Part shown: one piece after another, positions 35,663 to 47,048 of the stretch
How positions within the stretch are numbered: position 1 is the stretch's first letter
Layout: the number at the start of each line of letters is the position of its first letter
Origin: Sclerotiophoma versabilis
Taxonomy: Eukaryota > Ascomycota > Dothideomycetes > Pleosporales > Didymellaceae
NCBI GenBank assembly: GCA_012274445.1
Contig: JAAROD010000076.1
Span: 434,001-498,000, forward strand
Direction of reading: 5' to 3'
DNA: 64,000 bases
The notes under the pieces: generated by a model
Told to the model about the DNA's origin: nothing
Databases searched by the model: none
Seen by the model: only the letters and a program-made list of their open reading frames with translations
Position numbers and translations under genes: made by a program

Positions 35663-36179
35663 GCAAATCGATGGGCTTTAATGTGTTGCTGTCTTGCACT
35701 TGCTACGATGAGCATCTTACCTGATTTGGAAGGCCATCGTTAGTGGCAGGAAAATCGACTGGTCGGAAGCAGTGCAAGTATCCGTCGTGAAAAGCAGCCC
35801 TGCGACTGTGCATAGAAGGGCTGAAGGGCTAAAGGGCTGAAGGGCTATTGAGCTAAAGCTTGTCGAAGCTTATTATTGGAGCATCAATACTGCTGGCAGC
35901 CCTAAAGTGCGTCGATGCTGACAGATTATTACGTGGGTGCGACGCCGTTGCGCGAACACACCTAGCGCATCGGACAGATCTTGTGTGACTCAGTCGTGCT
36001 TCTCAGTTGCTTTGGTAGGCGTAGTAAACATAGATCTATATTGCTATTGTCCCGCCAAAGTGAAGCGGTGCACACTTGTCTTGTCATTTGTTGTACGGCC
36101 GTGGAAATCGTAGAGATGATCGTCATTCTGCCATGTATCGTGCTTCGTCCATCGTACAGTAGTCATGTCTCGTGGCTCA
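35663..36179. other. Intergenic region with short tandem repeat
   Basis: Promoter region of the SDR at 35662 and 3' side of the CorA-like gene. It contains the 8-bp repeat at 35816-35847. No gene is supported. Confidence 0.4.
35816..35847. repeat. Four-copy 8-bp tandem repeat AAGGGCT(G/A)
   Basis: AAGGGCTG and AAGGGCTA alternate twice, so the array is also a 16-bp unit present twice. It lies about 155 bases upstream of the SDR start. Confidence 0.85.
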
Positions 36180-38457
36180 TTAAGGTTCTCGTATATTAAT
36201 GATTGTGTCCTTCGTTGTTCTTCCGCTGCTTCTTGTGTTGCTGTCAGTCTCCGTCAAGGCACCCATCCTCGTCAACCCGCTTTGTCGCCCTTCACCCATC
36301 CTTGCTACCATGGCTTGGATGTGGGGATGACTTGGTGGCGATCTTTGCATGCTTCGTCTTGGCATTGGCTCCCTATCCCTTATTCTCATGCGTATGCCTT
36401 CTTCAGTAGACATGCTCCGGTTTTTCCTCGTTTGTCCTATGAATTCATTCTCTGTCTCTTCAGCATCTGGCTTGGGGCGTAGCCAACGCCAAATTTGCCG
36501 GGTTTTAGTTGCCCAGACGTGGTAGCCGTACTTAGTTGAGAGGAAACCGATGATACTGAAGAAAGGCACACAGATCGCAACAAGTGTGATGGCAAACGGC
36601 CAGTACGGTGCGGGTTCGGCGGGCATGTTCGTCATGCCGAAGATAGATGTGACGAACGTGAGAGGCTGTTGTGATATTAGCTACATGCTATCACTTATGC
36701 GTGGTAGTGCTGAGCGGGTTACCATAAAGAACAAATTAACAATCGTCAGCACTTTGATGTTGTACCCTTGGTGTACCGTTACATCAGCGAGCTCGACTGA
36801 CTTCCTGGACTCTTGTATGCTGGTGCCAGAGAAAAGCTGCTCTTGCAAAGTCTCGATCTCATGACGCCTCTCATTGTTTTCGCGTTGCAAGATACGAAGT
36901 TCTTTCATCTCACGCTCAAACTGCAGCCTCAAGAGTCGGAGTCTGCGCTTCCAATGATCATTGCGTGGTGACTCTTCGTGTAGTGGCCAGAGCGTTTTGC
37001 TTTCACCTTCCCATACAGACTCATCGAAGGTGTCCTCGAATGCGTCAATCATGGCTTTGATACTGTCGTTAACGTTCCCCAGCGCCTGATGTGCATAGAA
37101 ATAGCGGCGCGTCCAGGTGAAGTTCTTGTCTTCGAAAAGTCTCTTCCTGCGTGCATCTTCGTCGAACAGGAAACCGAGAGGCGGGGTGACGAGTTCGGTG
37201 ATCTGTCTGTAAATCTCGTCATACCGTTTCCGTGCATCTCGATACTCAGTGAGCAATGCGTGAAGGAACGCTTCGGGACCATTAAGGTAACGATGGCCAG
37301 CCTCGAATGTGTAGGGATTTCCATTGATGGGTGTCGACTTCCAATCAGGAAAGCATTCAAGCTGGAGCACCTGCCATGGTGACCACATGTCGTGCACCCA
37401 ACCGTAGTTGGTTTTTGAACGCCTCGCTCTATTTCTAACCCTGCGAGGAGCCTCGTCAAAGAGGGCCAAGGCGACAACGGCACCGCAACGACTTAAAGGT
37501 ATGTGGCTGTCAGAAGAGCTGGTAACTCTATCAGCTCTTTGCCATTGCATCGGTTTGCAGTCGTCTCCAATAATTGTGTAGTACTCGAACGTAAAGAAAA
37601 AGGTCCGCTGATGGCGTGGGTCTTCCGTAAATGCACGAAACATGTGGGCTGAAGAGGCCTCGGTGCGTACAAGATGCCCGAACAGCTCATCCATATCGAA
37701 AGCATTGTGCAACGTCAGGTGCAATGCACCGAAAAGGATAGGCGAGGGCTCTCTTGCAACACTGATCGATGTCAGTAGTGACTTTGATGCGCAGGAAAAT
37801 ACATACGTGATGCGACCTGAAGTTAGCTTCTCGCTATTCTTTCCTATGTCCTTCAGTTGTGAATCAGCGTCATCATCCTTGGGAGACTTCGAACATACCC
37901 TGATTGAGTGCCAGATCTCAGTAGCTTTTGACATTGTGTTGTCCGCCGAGCTGACCTCCACAAGTTCAGGGAGTCCATCTGGCCCAACATTGTAGACCCT
38001 AAAGCAAGTCAACACAGACCCACAGGCTGTCCGATATCACGTACTGAAAATGGGAGTAATGGCTTCGGTCCTCGGCAGGTCCAGGTCCTAGATGAAACAG
38101 ATGCGGCTGTTTCGACAGTTTTGCAGGGTCAGAAACGACGGATGCTAGTATCTCTCTGCCATGCTCATCCCAATTGTGGGTCTTCAGATGTTCTCGAAGA
38201 TGTTCATGGTCAAAGGACTGGGATGGTAGTTCAGATTGTACAAAGTAATCGTCTTCATCGTCGCTGCTGTCGTCAGAGAGCGTGGATGTGTCGGCGAAGA
38301 CGGCATCCCCACGCTGGGTTGCGTTCCGACGTAGCCGTGGAACGTCTGAGGGCCCGAAGCTTCCGTTCGAAGCAGACAAGCTTTTTAGTAACGTATCGTG
38401 TGAGCGCTGAAGCGTCTCTAATTGCTTGCGAAGCTCATCAAGCTCCCGCGTAGCCAT
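36180..38457 (-). CDS. CorA-like divalent-metal transporter family protein
   Basis: Exons 38457-38045, 37998-37807, 37761-36723 and 36665-36180 give about 709 aa. There is a long cytosolic N-terminal part, then a coiled-coil-like helix (FEREMKELRILQRENNERRH). Two C-terminal membrane segments follow: VLTIVNLFFMPLTFVTSIFG and YWPFAITLVAICVPFFSIIG. Between them sits FGMTNMP, the position of the GMN signature of CorA Mg2+ channels; here the third residue is Thr. This variant is common in fungal CorA-like proteins as I recall. Metal transport is likely but not proven, and the protein may be a divergent sensor. The second intron (37806-37762) is 45 bp, in phase and stop-free, so its retention would only add 15 residues. 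The last intron joins FFM to PLTF inside TM1. Confidence 0.82.
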
Positions 38458-39212
38458 ATGCTAGTGCGACACCCTCTTCCGTCGAGCGCGATTCGAGATG
38501 AAGAGCTGAACAGCAGCAGAATTTCAGGTTGAATCTTTGAAATCTGACCCCCGGCCCGCCCGCTTAGAACCGCAGGTTTGCCCAGCCTCGCTATGAATGG
38601 GATTCTGCCTCCCGTCCAATGCTCATCGGAGCCAAGGCGTGATTGTGGGGCGTTCAGTGTAGGATCGGGGAAGCAGCCATCGTTCCGCGCGCCGGTGAGC
38701 AACGTTTGTTCATCAGGCTCACCGCTATTTCTGATTGGACATGGCATGCTCTTTGGAGTCTCGCACAGGCGTAAAACCGTGCGGCATGGGCAAACATTTC
38801 GCATGTTCGAGGAAGCCTTAACCTAATACCCACTGGGTCTCATGCGTACCTTTGTGCGCGTGCAGAAGACACGCTGTACGAAGCTGCAGGTTGTTCGATT
38901 CGACAGCAGCCAACCGGACCGAGTTTGGCGATCTTACATGATGCGCTAGCTCCGTATCTCGTGAACCACCTGGAAAGAGCACAGCGCTGTCACGACGAAC
39001 ATGCGTTCATTCAGTCCTGCCTGCGCGTTGAGCAATGCATCGTGAAAAGATAGAAAAGTCGCAGGGCAGCTCGATGATGGCTGGGAAGGGTCCTAGTACT
39101 CGTCAGCACCTGATTGGTTCACGGCGGAGGTCCCACCGATAGGCGATATCGGAATTCCAGCGAGTCCATCACACCGACCTTTCGATTGTGCCTTTACGGT
39201 GCCCAAATCATC
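38458..39212. promoter_or_regulatory. Divergent promoter region, CorA-like / amidohydrolase genes
   Basis: About 755 bp between the starts at 38457 (minus) and 39213 (plus). Both promoters lie here. No TATA box, repeat or extra gene is clear. Confidence 0.45.
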
Positions 39213-41134
39213 ATGCCGGCACATACAATCCTGTTCTGGGTGACATTGCCTATATTGCTGGGTGTTGTCTTTTACCAGATCGGACTCCAGGCCTTCGTGC
39301 CCGCCTCGATACACGAATACGCTGGATTCAAAGTATTTCGCAGTCTCTTCGAGGAAACGCACTGCTACGCATCTATCACCACACTGTCATCTGGTTCGCC
39401 CAATGCTGAGTGCTTCAGCATTTCGAACGGAAGATTCTCGAGAGTGTTCAAGGATGACCTCATCAAGCAAGATTCATCTTTTGATGTCGTCAAAGAGGCA
39501 CGTGCTGGATACGTGTACCCTGGTCTCTGGGATGGCCATGGCCATTTGGTCCAGTACGGCGAACTTCTCAACTCTGTGAACCTATTTGGTTCAGCGTCCA
39601 TGGCCGAGGTGCAAGATCGACTTGTACAGTACAAAGCGGATCACCCAGAGGAAGGTACGAACCAGCATTGGATAAGAGGTGTTGGCTGGGATCAGGCCAA
39701 ATTCAATGACAACTGGCCGGTGACCGTAAGTGTTCGCAAGTTGGCGAGAACGTCAGTTGACTGACATATTCAAAGTCGGACCTCGAAATCAATGACGCTT
39801 TCAGGGACCAGTATGTCATGCTTGACCGGGTTGATGGTGAGTTGCGAGGCTTCATTTGGCATACGAGATGATCTGACAGCTCCAGTGCACTGCATTTGGG
39901 TGTCAGACAAGGTTTTGAATCTCCTTCCTTCACCATTGCCTGAGGTGCCAGCTGGAGGCGAAATTGTAGCCAAGGGAGTCTTCTGCGACAATGCGATGGA
40001 GATGGTTCTGGAACACTACCCCAAACCAGACAAAGACCGCAAATCAAAGTTTGTCAAGGACGCTATGATCGAGCTTAACAAGTTGGGCATCGTTGGGATG
40101 CACGATGCTGGCGTCGTCCCCAGTGAGCTAAAGCTTTACGAGCAGCTGTCGAATGATGCAGATTGGACAGTCAGAGTGAATGCAATGATCGAGTGCGACG
40201 CTCGTAACACGTTCTGCCCGAACGATGTCAAGAAAGTCAGCACAGCAAATGGCAAGTTTCACGTTCGTAGCGTGAAGCTATTCGGCGGTAAGCCTTTCCT
40301 CAAGCCCAATTGCTGACTCGACCCACAAGCTGACTCAATTCAGATGGAGCACTCGGGAGTTGGGGTAGCGCTATGATTGATCCTTATAGCGATAAGGAGA
40401 CATCAACCGGCTCTTTGCTGGTGAACGCGACCGTTCTTTCATCGCTGACACTGAACTGGGCGTCTGAAGGATATCAAGTCAACATCCACGCCATCGGCGA
40501 CCTTGCAAATCGACTCGCTATTGACGCGTTCGAGATCACCCTAAAGCTGCAATGTCCTGACATCACAAAGCTTAAACAGTGTCAGCAGGAACAGTTTCGC
40601 TTCCGTATTGAACACGCTCAGATCATCCATCCGGATGATCAGCGTCGTATGTTCGAACTCGGGATCATACCTTCTATCCAGCCCACGCACGCCACCTCTG
40701 ACATGGGATATGCGGAGCTAAGACTCGGCAAGCAGCGGACGGCAGACGAAGCCTACAGGATGCGCTCACTCTTGCCTCTCGGCCCGGTCCTCGGTAGCGA
40801 CTTCCCAGTCGAGCCGGCCAGCATCTTCGAAGGCATATATGCGGCGACAACACGGCGTAGTCCGCAAACCGGTCTCGACCCCAGTGGTGGCAAGACTGGC
40901 TGGTATCCTGACGAGACCCTCACGGTTGGGGACGCATTGAAAGGCTTTACCATCAACCCCGCATACGGCGCATTTCTGGATGGTGACGCTGGCGTAATCA
41001 AAGAGGGCGCATGGGCAGACTGGGTTGTACTTGACCAGCCATTGGAGGATTTGGACTTGGAAGATCTCCGAAAGATCACAGTTCGAGAGACGTGGGTTGG
41101 CGGTAAGCTCGTTTACCAACGCTCCGGCTTGTAA
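39213..41134 (+). CDS. Membrane-anchored amidohydrolase (amidohydrolase-3 / YtcJ-like)
   Basis: Exons 39213-39725, 39776-39836, 39886-40287 and 40344-41134 give about 588 aa. An N-terminal hydrophobic segment (ILFWVTLPILLGVVFYQIG) acts as a signal anchor. The metal-binding HxH is in GLWDGHGHL. Further conserved parts are GIVGMHDAGV, the splice-spanning DGALGSWGSAM, VNIHAIGDLANR with a metal-site His, RIEHAQIIHPDD, and LGSDFPVEP with the catalytic Asp. The C-terminal ADWVVLD...GGKLVY completes the beta-sandwich. The family hydrolyses C-N bonds of small amides or N-formyl compounds using one or two metals; the substrate here is unknown. The anchor suggests an endomembrane or lumenal location. 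Introns are 50, 49 and 56 bp. Confidence 0.9.
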
Positions 41135-41678
41135 GGATGCCGACCTCGCCTCCCCTGCATAGCTTCGAGAACGGGCATTGCATCTCGACGCGCTGCAGGC
41201 GCCTGTCATACTTGTGACGATCAAAAGTAGGGCTACTAGGTTCGAATGTAGATAGGCTAGGGTATACCCGGCCACAGGGCCCTGGAACTCGTATCAGATT
41301 CTTCACCCTACTGCAAACAAGTTCACGTTTCTACCTTCCTGATTGCTCACTGGATCTACTTAGTTCCCGTCCGTCAAAGATTTGCGTGGTGAACGTGGGG
41401 GTCCATCATGGTGCTCACTAACACTCCAACCAACCAGAGGGCTCTAATTGCCTTTCCAGCTTCTTTGCGCTACCTGTCATCCAGCTACAAGGGTACAGCT
41501 GGAACTACACGGCTCACTACTCTTACGAGCGGTTAACCCCACATCTGCGCGTGCGTATAAAACTCTTCAAAATGGTGGTGGGGAGGGAGCTTTAACTGTG
41601 CTTGTACTTACCTTGAAATACCCAGGCCTATCCCAAGTATTCACTTCCTCACTCTTGGAAAGATCGTCTAGCACTCAA
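41135..41678. other. Intergenic region upstream of nicotianamine synthase
   Basis: About 545 bp holding the 3' UTR of the amidohydrolase gene and the promoter of the next gene. An in-frame open stretch from 41448 continues into the next gene but has no recognisable protein content. Confidence 0.4.
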
Positions 41679-42803
41679 ATGGAATACAAAATGGGTAACG
41701 TTTTGGGGAGTAGGAGGTCGAAGTCCATCGAGCACAAGAGCACAACTTCAACACTACAAACACCTCCGCGAACGCCGACCCTGACAGCGACCTCAAGCCA
41801 GACACTAGCATCCGATATTCAAGACATCTATCACGCTTTGACTGAAGTTCCAGATCTCACACCAGGAGACAAAGTCAACACGCTTCTCACGCGCCTGGTC
41901 AGCTTATGTGTCGTTCCATACAGCCATGAGTTCATCACCTACTTCTTCAACATCGAAGGGATGCACACATTGTGCGAACAGCTCCGTCCACTGTGCGCCA
42001 CAGCTGAAGGGGAGCTAGAACGATATTGGGCAAAGAGAATCATCAACGAATCATTGCAGTCACAAGGTATCTCTAACACTACGGCTCTTCACCTTCTGCA
42101 CACGCAGACTACCCTTGCTGAGAGACGTTACTAATGCCTTGTAGCAACCTCAAACCAGACGCAGACGCTCCTCACCACCTTTCCCTACCACCAGAATTAC
42201 ATCGACCTCTCCCGTATCGAGTGCGCTACCCTCTCTGCCTTTCTGCCTACCCCATCAGTCCCTCATAACATCGCTTTCATCGGCTCTGGACCCCTCCCTC
42301 TTACCTCGTTATGTATCCTCGACATCTTCCCATCGGCACACGTGCACAACATCGACCGCGACACATCCGCTCTTTCTATTAGCCAGGACCTATGCGCAAG
42401 ACTAGGGTGTGCAGACCGGATGAGTTTTTCGTGCGCGGATGTTAGTGCTGAAGAGAGCGAGAGCGACAAGGCGACGAAGTGGAGCGAGTTTGACATTGTG
42501 TTTCTAGCGGCTTTGGTCGGTATGGATATGTCTTCCAAGCTAGCGATTCTTGAGAGCTTGGTGAAGAAGCTGAGACCAGGTGCGTTGGTGGTCGCGAGGA
42601 GTGCAAAGGGGCTGCGGGGTGTGTTGTACCCAGTAAGTAAAGTCGGGGATGTGTGTATGAACTGTAAATCTAATGCTGACGGTTGGTAGATTCTTGAGCT
42701 GGGTGAGAACTTGGAGAAGGTTGGGCTGGAGATGCTGGTCGAAGTGCACCCGTGGACTAAGGTGGTGAACTCGGTTATCGTTTTGAGTGTCAAGGAGCGA
42801 TGA
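41679..42803 (+). CDS. Nicotianamine synthase-like protein
   Basis: Exons 41679-42066, 42145-42632 and 42690-42803 give about 329 aa. After a Ser/Thr-rich N-terminus come an alpha-helical domain (LASDIQDIYHALTEVPDL, VNTLLTRLVSLC) and a Rossmann methyltransferase-like domain with the SAM loop IAFIGSGPLPLTSLC. Next are VHNIDRDTSALSISQDL, FDIVFLAALVGM and PGALVVARSAKGLRGVLYP. These are the plant and fungal NAS signatures. NAS condenses S-adenosylmethionine units into nicotianamine, a metal chelator used in iron, zinc and nickel handling. The third exon supplies the final strands. The start could also be the ATG at 41691, giving MGNVLGSRRSK. Downstream and convergent is a Zn2Cys6 gene only 130 bp away. 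Confidence 0.9.
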
Positions 42804-42933
42804 GGCAAATCGCAGAAGGGAGGCGCAGAGGGGCCGAAGGTCTTGAAATGGTTATGGTACCATGACGATACTGTGATCTAATGAAAAGATGGTAGATTGT
42901 CTGGTAGAAGCTGACGACAAGGTATTATCTGAG

Positions 42934-44022
42934 TCAGCTCCTTATACTCAGGGGCATATAATCCAAATTCGTGGGTGTCCCTCTTGACGTGCTGCAGGCA
43001 TCATATTGATGTGTGGCAGGTGGAGCTTCCCGGTGTTGTGCCGCTAGAGTGCAGCTGTTGTACAAATAGAAGCCGAATGCATCGTGGTTCCATTCATTGT
43101 GTGTGCGGTAGTCAATATTTGCATCTTGTGATGCTGAGAACAGCGTTGAAAAACCGTCAATGTGTTCGTGCTTCATTGACCAGAAGGTAGTCTGGTTTGA
43201 AGGGAGCATCGTCGGAATGTGATCGAGCTCGAATGAACCATTGTATCGTATGGCCGAATCGATCGGGCTGTCGATGGGCGATTCTACTTTCACATTCGCC
43301 GGTGTGATGATAATGTCGTGTCTCATCCTTTTGTTGACATGACAGCTACCGCTATCAGCACCAGATAATGACGATGATCTCTTCTTCGTTTTTGGAGTTT
43401 GGCAACCCTCCTTGATCTGGTCATCAGAGCTGCATAGTGATGATGTCGTGTGATCTTCTGAGACGCATTTTTCCTGAGGCGCGGATAAAGATGAGTATAC
43501 ATTATTGACAGAGGATATGAATTCGCTCCGGCGGGAACAGTGTCGTGATTCTGGTGGGTAATTGGCGTGTGGCACCGTCAAGCCTTGGTCCTGGAGCATT
43601 TGTTCAAGCAAGGCAACCCTTTCAACGAGAGAATAAACATATGCACGTGATATTGGTCTAAAACGTCAGTGGCCGCCCTACGAATGAGATTGGTAACCGA
43701 CCTCCGTCTTTCATCGTCATCCCTGATAACGCAAGGGGTGCTCGAGCGTTCACATTGTACACAAGCCTTCTTGCCAGAAGGTACGACGCACTTTCCATGA
43801 GTCAGCGAGTGGAAATATGCGCGTGAGGGGCAGGTTTACGCGTATACGTCGATCTCGACACGAAGTACATGCTACTGATGCTCTGTGACGCCGTGTCTTT
43901 GGTTTCTGCTGTATTCGCGACTCATCTGATGAAGTTTGCTCTTCTTTGGTGTAAATAGAAGGGTTCATTTCAGAACTGTTCTCCGTCGCCGAGGCGTCTC
44001 TTCGCGGACTTTTCTTGGGCAT
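42934..44022 (-). CDS. Zn2Cys6 transcription factor with coiled-coil linker
   Basis: Exons 44022-43840, 43790-43702 and 43657-42934 give about 331 aa. The zinc cluster spans the first splice: residues 52-61 are CTSCRDRRIR, and exon 2 opens CVVPSGKKACVQCERSSTPC. The pattern is CX2CX6CX8CX2CX6C, with an eight-residue loop between Cys3 and Cys4. A basic linker (RPISRAYVYSL) and a leucine-rich helix (VERVALLEQMLQDQG) follow and probably dimerise the protein. The rest is Ser-rich and acidic without the usual middle-homology domain, so it is a short member of the class. Two repeats of PIDSPIDS are visible. The gene ends 130 bp from the end of the nicotianamine synthase gene. Targets are unknown. 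Confidence 0.88.
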
Positions 44023-45030
44023 ATCTATGAGGTCGGTGCCTACTTGCGAAAAGATGGGTAATGCCTGTTGGTAACGAAGAGTCGGAGAAACACGAAAGAG
44101 CGGCAGCAGCCGCGGCCGCGGGTAGCAGATGGGGGATTTATAAGAACCTCCGACCTGCATAGGTGCCAAGCTTGATCTGGTCAGATACTTGCGTACGCTA
44201 CATGTGGGCACAAGAGTGGGTGAAATTGTGGGGGTGGGGCCTTTGTCCCCGGACTATCGACCAAAGTGCATGTTCAGGGTTCGCCAACCCGTTTGAGGTA
44301 GAAAGGCGCAAACCTTCATGACCATCAGAGTCTGTCGGCCTTGAGAGGTAGCTGTGGAATTTTGGTTCCAGACTTGATTACACTGAAGAGTCGAGATGAT
44401 TTGCAGCCCCGTTGTGAAGTCCTTCAGGCTCGAAGTGAGCACGATCTTCATCAAAAGAATCCACGCTTGACGTAACGGAGGATTAGAAAAGTTCCGGTTG
44501 GAACCCTGGTTCAGCATCTCGTCGCATCGAGGGCCGAAGATGTCGCGCGAAGCCGACAAGAGCTGTTCAGTCCGGCGGTTCGGAGAACAGCTAAGCACCC
44601 CGAATCCAATCACGGAGCCTTGCAACCACATTGCTTGCATACTCGAGGTCATGTTCATGTGGCTGGTCATTTTTCGACAGGCTCGCACGATTCGTGTCGG
44701 AAGCAATACGGATGTTGCAGGCGACGAAGCGACGAGGCCCTCCGCCAAGAAGCTACTCATCTGACGCTAGAGCAAAAACGGACAGCCGACAGCCGAAAAA
44801 TAGAGCCGTTCGCTCGCCAGCCACTCAACGCCAATGACGTGCATGCAGCGATGTAACGGCAGTTCGTCTGCAGGGCGTATGTTACAGTGGATCGACACCC
44901 GAGTTGACTTATGGTGCATACAGTCTTCTGACGATTTGAACAACATCAACATTTTGGGGGACCCAAGAAGCATAGTACTTCATGATAGAGAAAACGATGT
45001 ATATGAACTTGGTCAGGTAAATTATGCGGC
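44023..45030. other. Interval between Zn2Cys6 gene and MFS relic
   Basis: About 1 kb. An open frame of 168 codons (44254-44760, minus) has no recognised domain and overlaps an 88-codon frame on the other strand. Neither is called a gene. The left end holds the promoter of the regulator starting at 44022. Confidence 0.35.
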
Positions 45031-45600
45031 TTACATGCCCTCCTTCTCCTCGATGGCCTTGCACATAGCCTGTGCGCCGGTCTGGTTTGTCTTGAACTTT
45101 CTTGCTGGAACGTTCTTCATGAACATCTCGTTGAACTCCTCATATGTACGACCAGCGGTCTCAGGCTGGTAGAACCAGAGGTATGACAGACAGAGAGGTA
45201 ACAGACTATCGAAGACGAAACTCAAACGACCACCGAGGTTCAGTTTGTCGGGTTTGAACCTGTAGAAAAGGACTAAAGACCAAGTGCAATTCTCTTGACA
45301 CGAAGATGAAAGTTACCTGTCTCGCACAAAACCGTGTACGCAGTGGCGCTGATGGTCAGGTTGTAGCACCAGCAGTAAAGCAGGATTATGCTAATGGTAC
45401 CCTTGAGCGCAGGGACTGTTCTGGTAATAGCGCAGCTGAAAATGGCAAACAGTATGACGATGAGCACGATCAGACTCCAAAAAAAGTCTGCAACGACCGA
45501 ATCGATCGACAGGGTACCAAAACGTCACATTGCCGATGAGGAAGAGGACCTGCTGGACGATCTGGAGCTTGGAAGACATTATACAACCAATTAGGCAGAC
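45031..45600 (-). pseudogene. Truncated, frameshifted MFS sugar transporter relic
   Basis: The minus strand starts abruptly in the second half of a sugar transporter (SSKLQIVQQVLFLIGNV, then VDRFGR). It shifts frame at a run of seven A/T bases (45479-45485). It continues through a helix (LIVLIVILFAIFSCAI) and ILLYCWCYNLTISATAY to LRVKRIALGL, where a TAG ends the frame. Part of the next helix is missing. A third stretch (KPDKLNLGGRLSFVFDSLL) leads to the conserved FYQPETAGRTYEEFNEMF and the C-terminus at 45031. The PETAGRTYEE motif identifies fungal hexose/alpha-glucoside permeases of the MFS. The N-terminal half of about 250 residues is absent; its place is taken by an inverted repeat and the polyol dehydrogenase gene. 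Confidence 0.85.
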
Positions 45601-45646
45601 ACAGGAACGCTAATTGTGTAGCTGAAAAGCAGCAGGTCGCGACATA

Positions 45647-45685
45647 TTGATTGAAATATACTCATTATGAGTATATTTCAATCAA
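45647..45685. repeat. Perfect 18-bp inverted repeat with 3-bp spacer
   Basis: The left arm is TTGATTGAAATATACTCA (45647-45664) and the right arm 45668-45685 is its exact complement, around TTA. It lies 11 bases after the stop of the polyol dehydrogenase gene and just before the truncated transporter. It could serve as a 3' hairpin in RNA or mark a rearrangement point. Confidence 0.85.
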
Positions 45686-45696
45686 CACGTCATAAC

Positions 45697-47048
45697 CTAC
45701 AACACATTGTCAACCTCGTCAACAATCTGCACCTTAATGCTTCCATTACTGAGATCGCCGCAAGTGTGCAGGGCATCCAAAGCCTTTTCCAAAGGATATG
45801 TATGGGTAACAAGCGGCTTGAGATTGAGAATGCCTCCTGCGAGGCATTGTAGACCGGCAGGCCATGTGTCTCGGTATCGGTTGATGAACTTGAGATCAAT
45901 CTGTAATTCCGTCAGTTCTGGGTCAACTCCTATACGGACAATTGCTGCTTACCTCCCCGAGTGAAAGGTGCATGAATGGAAGATTGTTCATGATCTCCTT
46001 GCCTACACCAATTACCATGACTGTTCCACCTCTTCGGGCAGTGTATGCCGCAGTGGTTACGCTGCTTTCCACGCCTGTACACTCGAGCACTACCTCAGGA
46101 GCGCCGTACTCTCCGACGTGCTCGATGTTGAACAACTTCCTAATCTCCTTCGCATTGCCCTCTGAATCAAGAGTTCGGTCGACTTGGTAGATGAGTGCTG
46201 AAGGAACGAACTTTTTCGCAAAGGCCAATCGCTTCGGTTCCAAATCTGTGATGACGATTGGATGCGCACCGCTTGCTCTTGCGGCTTCCAGTGCGATGAG
46301 ACCGATGGGACCAGCCCCACATACAACAGCGCCACGACCGAGCGATAATCCAGCTGACTTGATGCCATGCATGACGACTGACAGTGGTTCTAGTAATGCA
46401 CCCTCTGCATAGCTTACGTTGTCTGGCAGCTTGTGACACCACTTCGCCGGGTGTGTCTTGTATCGTTGAATTGTACCGTGGTAGGGATAGACGCCTGCGA
46501 ATTGTACATCTTCACAAAGGTTGTACCGGCCATCCTGGCAAAGGAAACATTCACCACAGGGAACACCGGGCTCGACAGCTACGCGGTCACCTGGAGCCTT
46601 GCATTAGTGTTGATAAAAGCTCAGACTCCAGGGAAAGCTTACCTGGCTTCAGGCCCTTTACGCCTTCACCGCACTGCAGAACAATACCAGCTGCCTCGTG
46701 ACCCAAAATACAGTCGCCCTCGACAACAAGTGAACCTATCCTTCCTGTTCTCCAAAAGTGGATATCGGACCTGTGTATGTCAACATTGTTTATAGCGACA
46801 ACATCTAATAACCTCATCACATACCCGCAGACACCTGTGGCCTTGATGTGCAATAGGACCTCCCCATGGCCTGGCGCATACACGGGAGCGTCTTTTTGCT
46901 TCAGATTGTGGTCCGCTGTGACCTGTAGCGACGAGTTCGGCAGTGGTGTAGAGAGCGCCTTCTTTCCAGATGTTCCGTTCGTAGTCTGTGACGTAGGTTT
47001 AGCGGACATTACGTTACTCAAGGGAGAGTCGAAGGCTACCGGCACCAT
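45697..47048 (-). CDS. Zinc-dependent polyol dehydrogenase (L-arabinitol/xylitol dehydrogenase-like MDR)
   Basis: Exons 47048-46825, 46770-46643, 46590-45953 and 45900-45697 give about 397 aa. Catalytic zinc ligands are the Cys of GVCGSDIHFW (across intron 1) and the His of ILGHEAAG. Four structural zinc cysteines lie in PCGECFLCQDGRYNLC. The nucleotide site is VVCGAGPIGLIALEAA, and the Asp of VITDLEPKRL favours NAD. FINRYRDTWP and the ending IKVQIVDE match fungal L-arabinitol 4-dehydrogenase and xylitol/sorbitol dehydrogenases. It should oxidise a pentitol or hexitol to its ketose. An N-terminal extension of about 40 residues is unusual; ATG 47009 is an alternative start. The gene is divergent from the transketolase at 47544. 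Confidence 0.9.
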
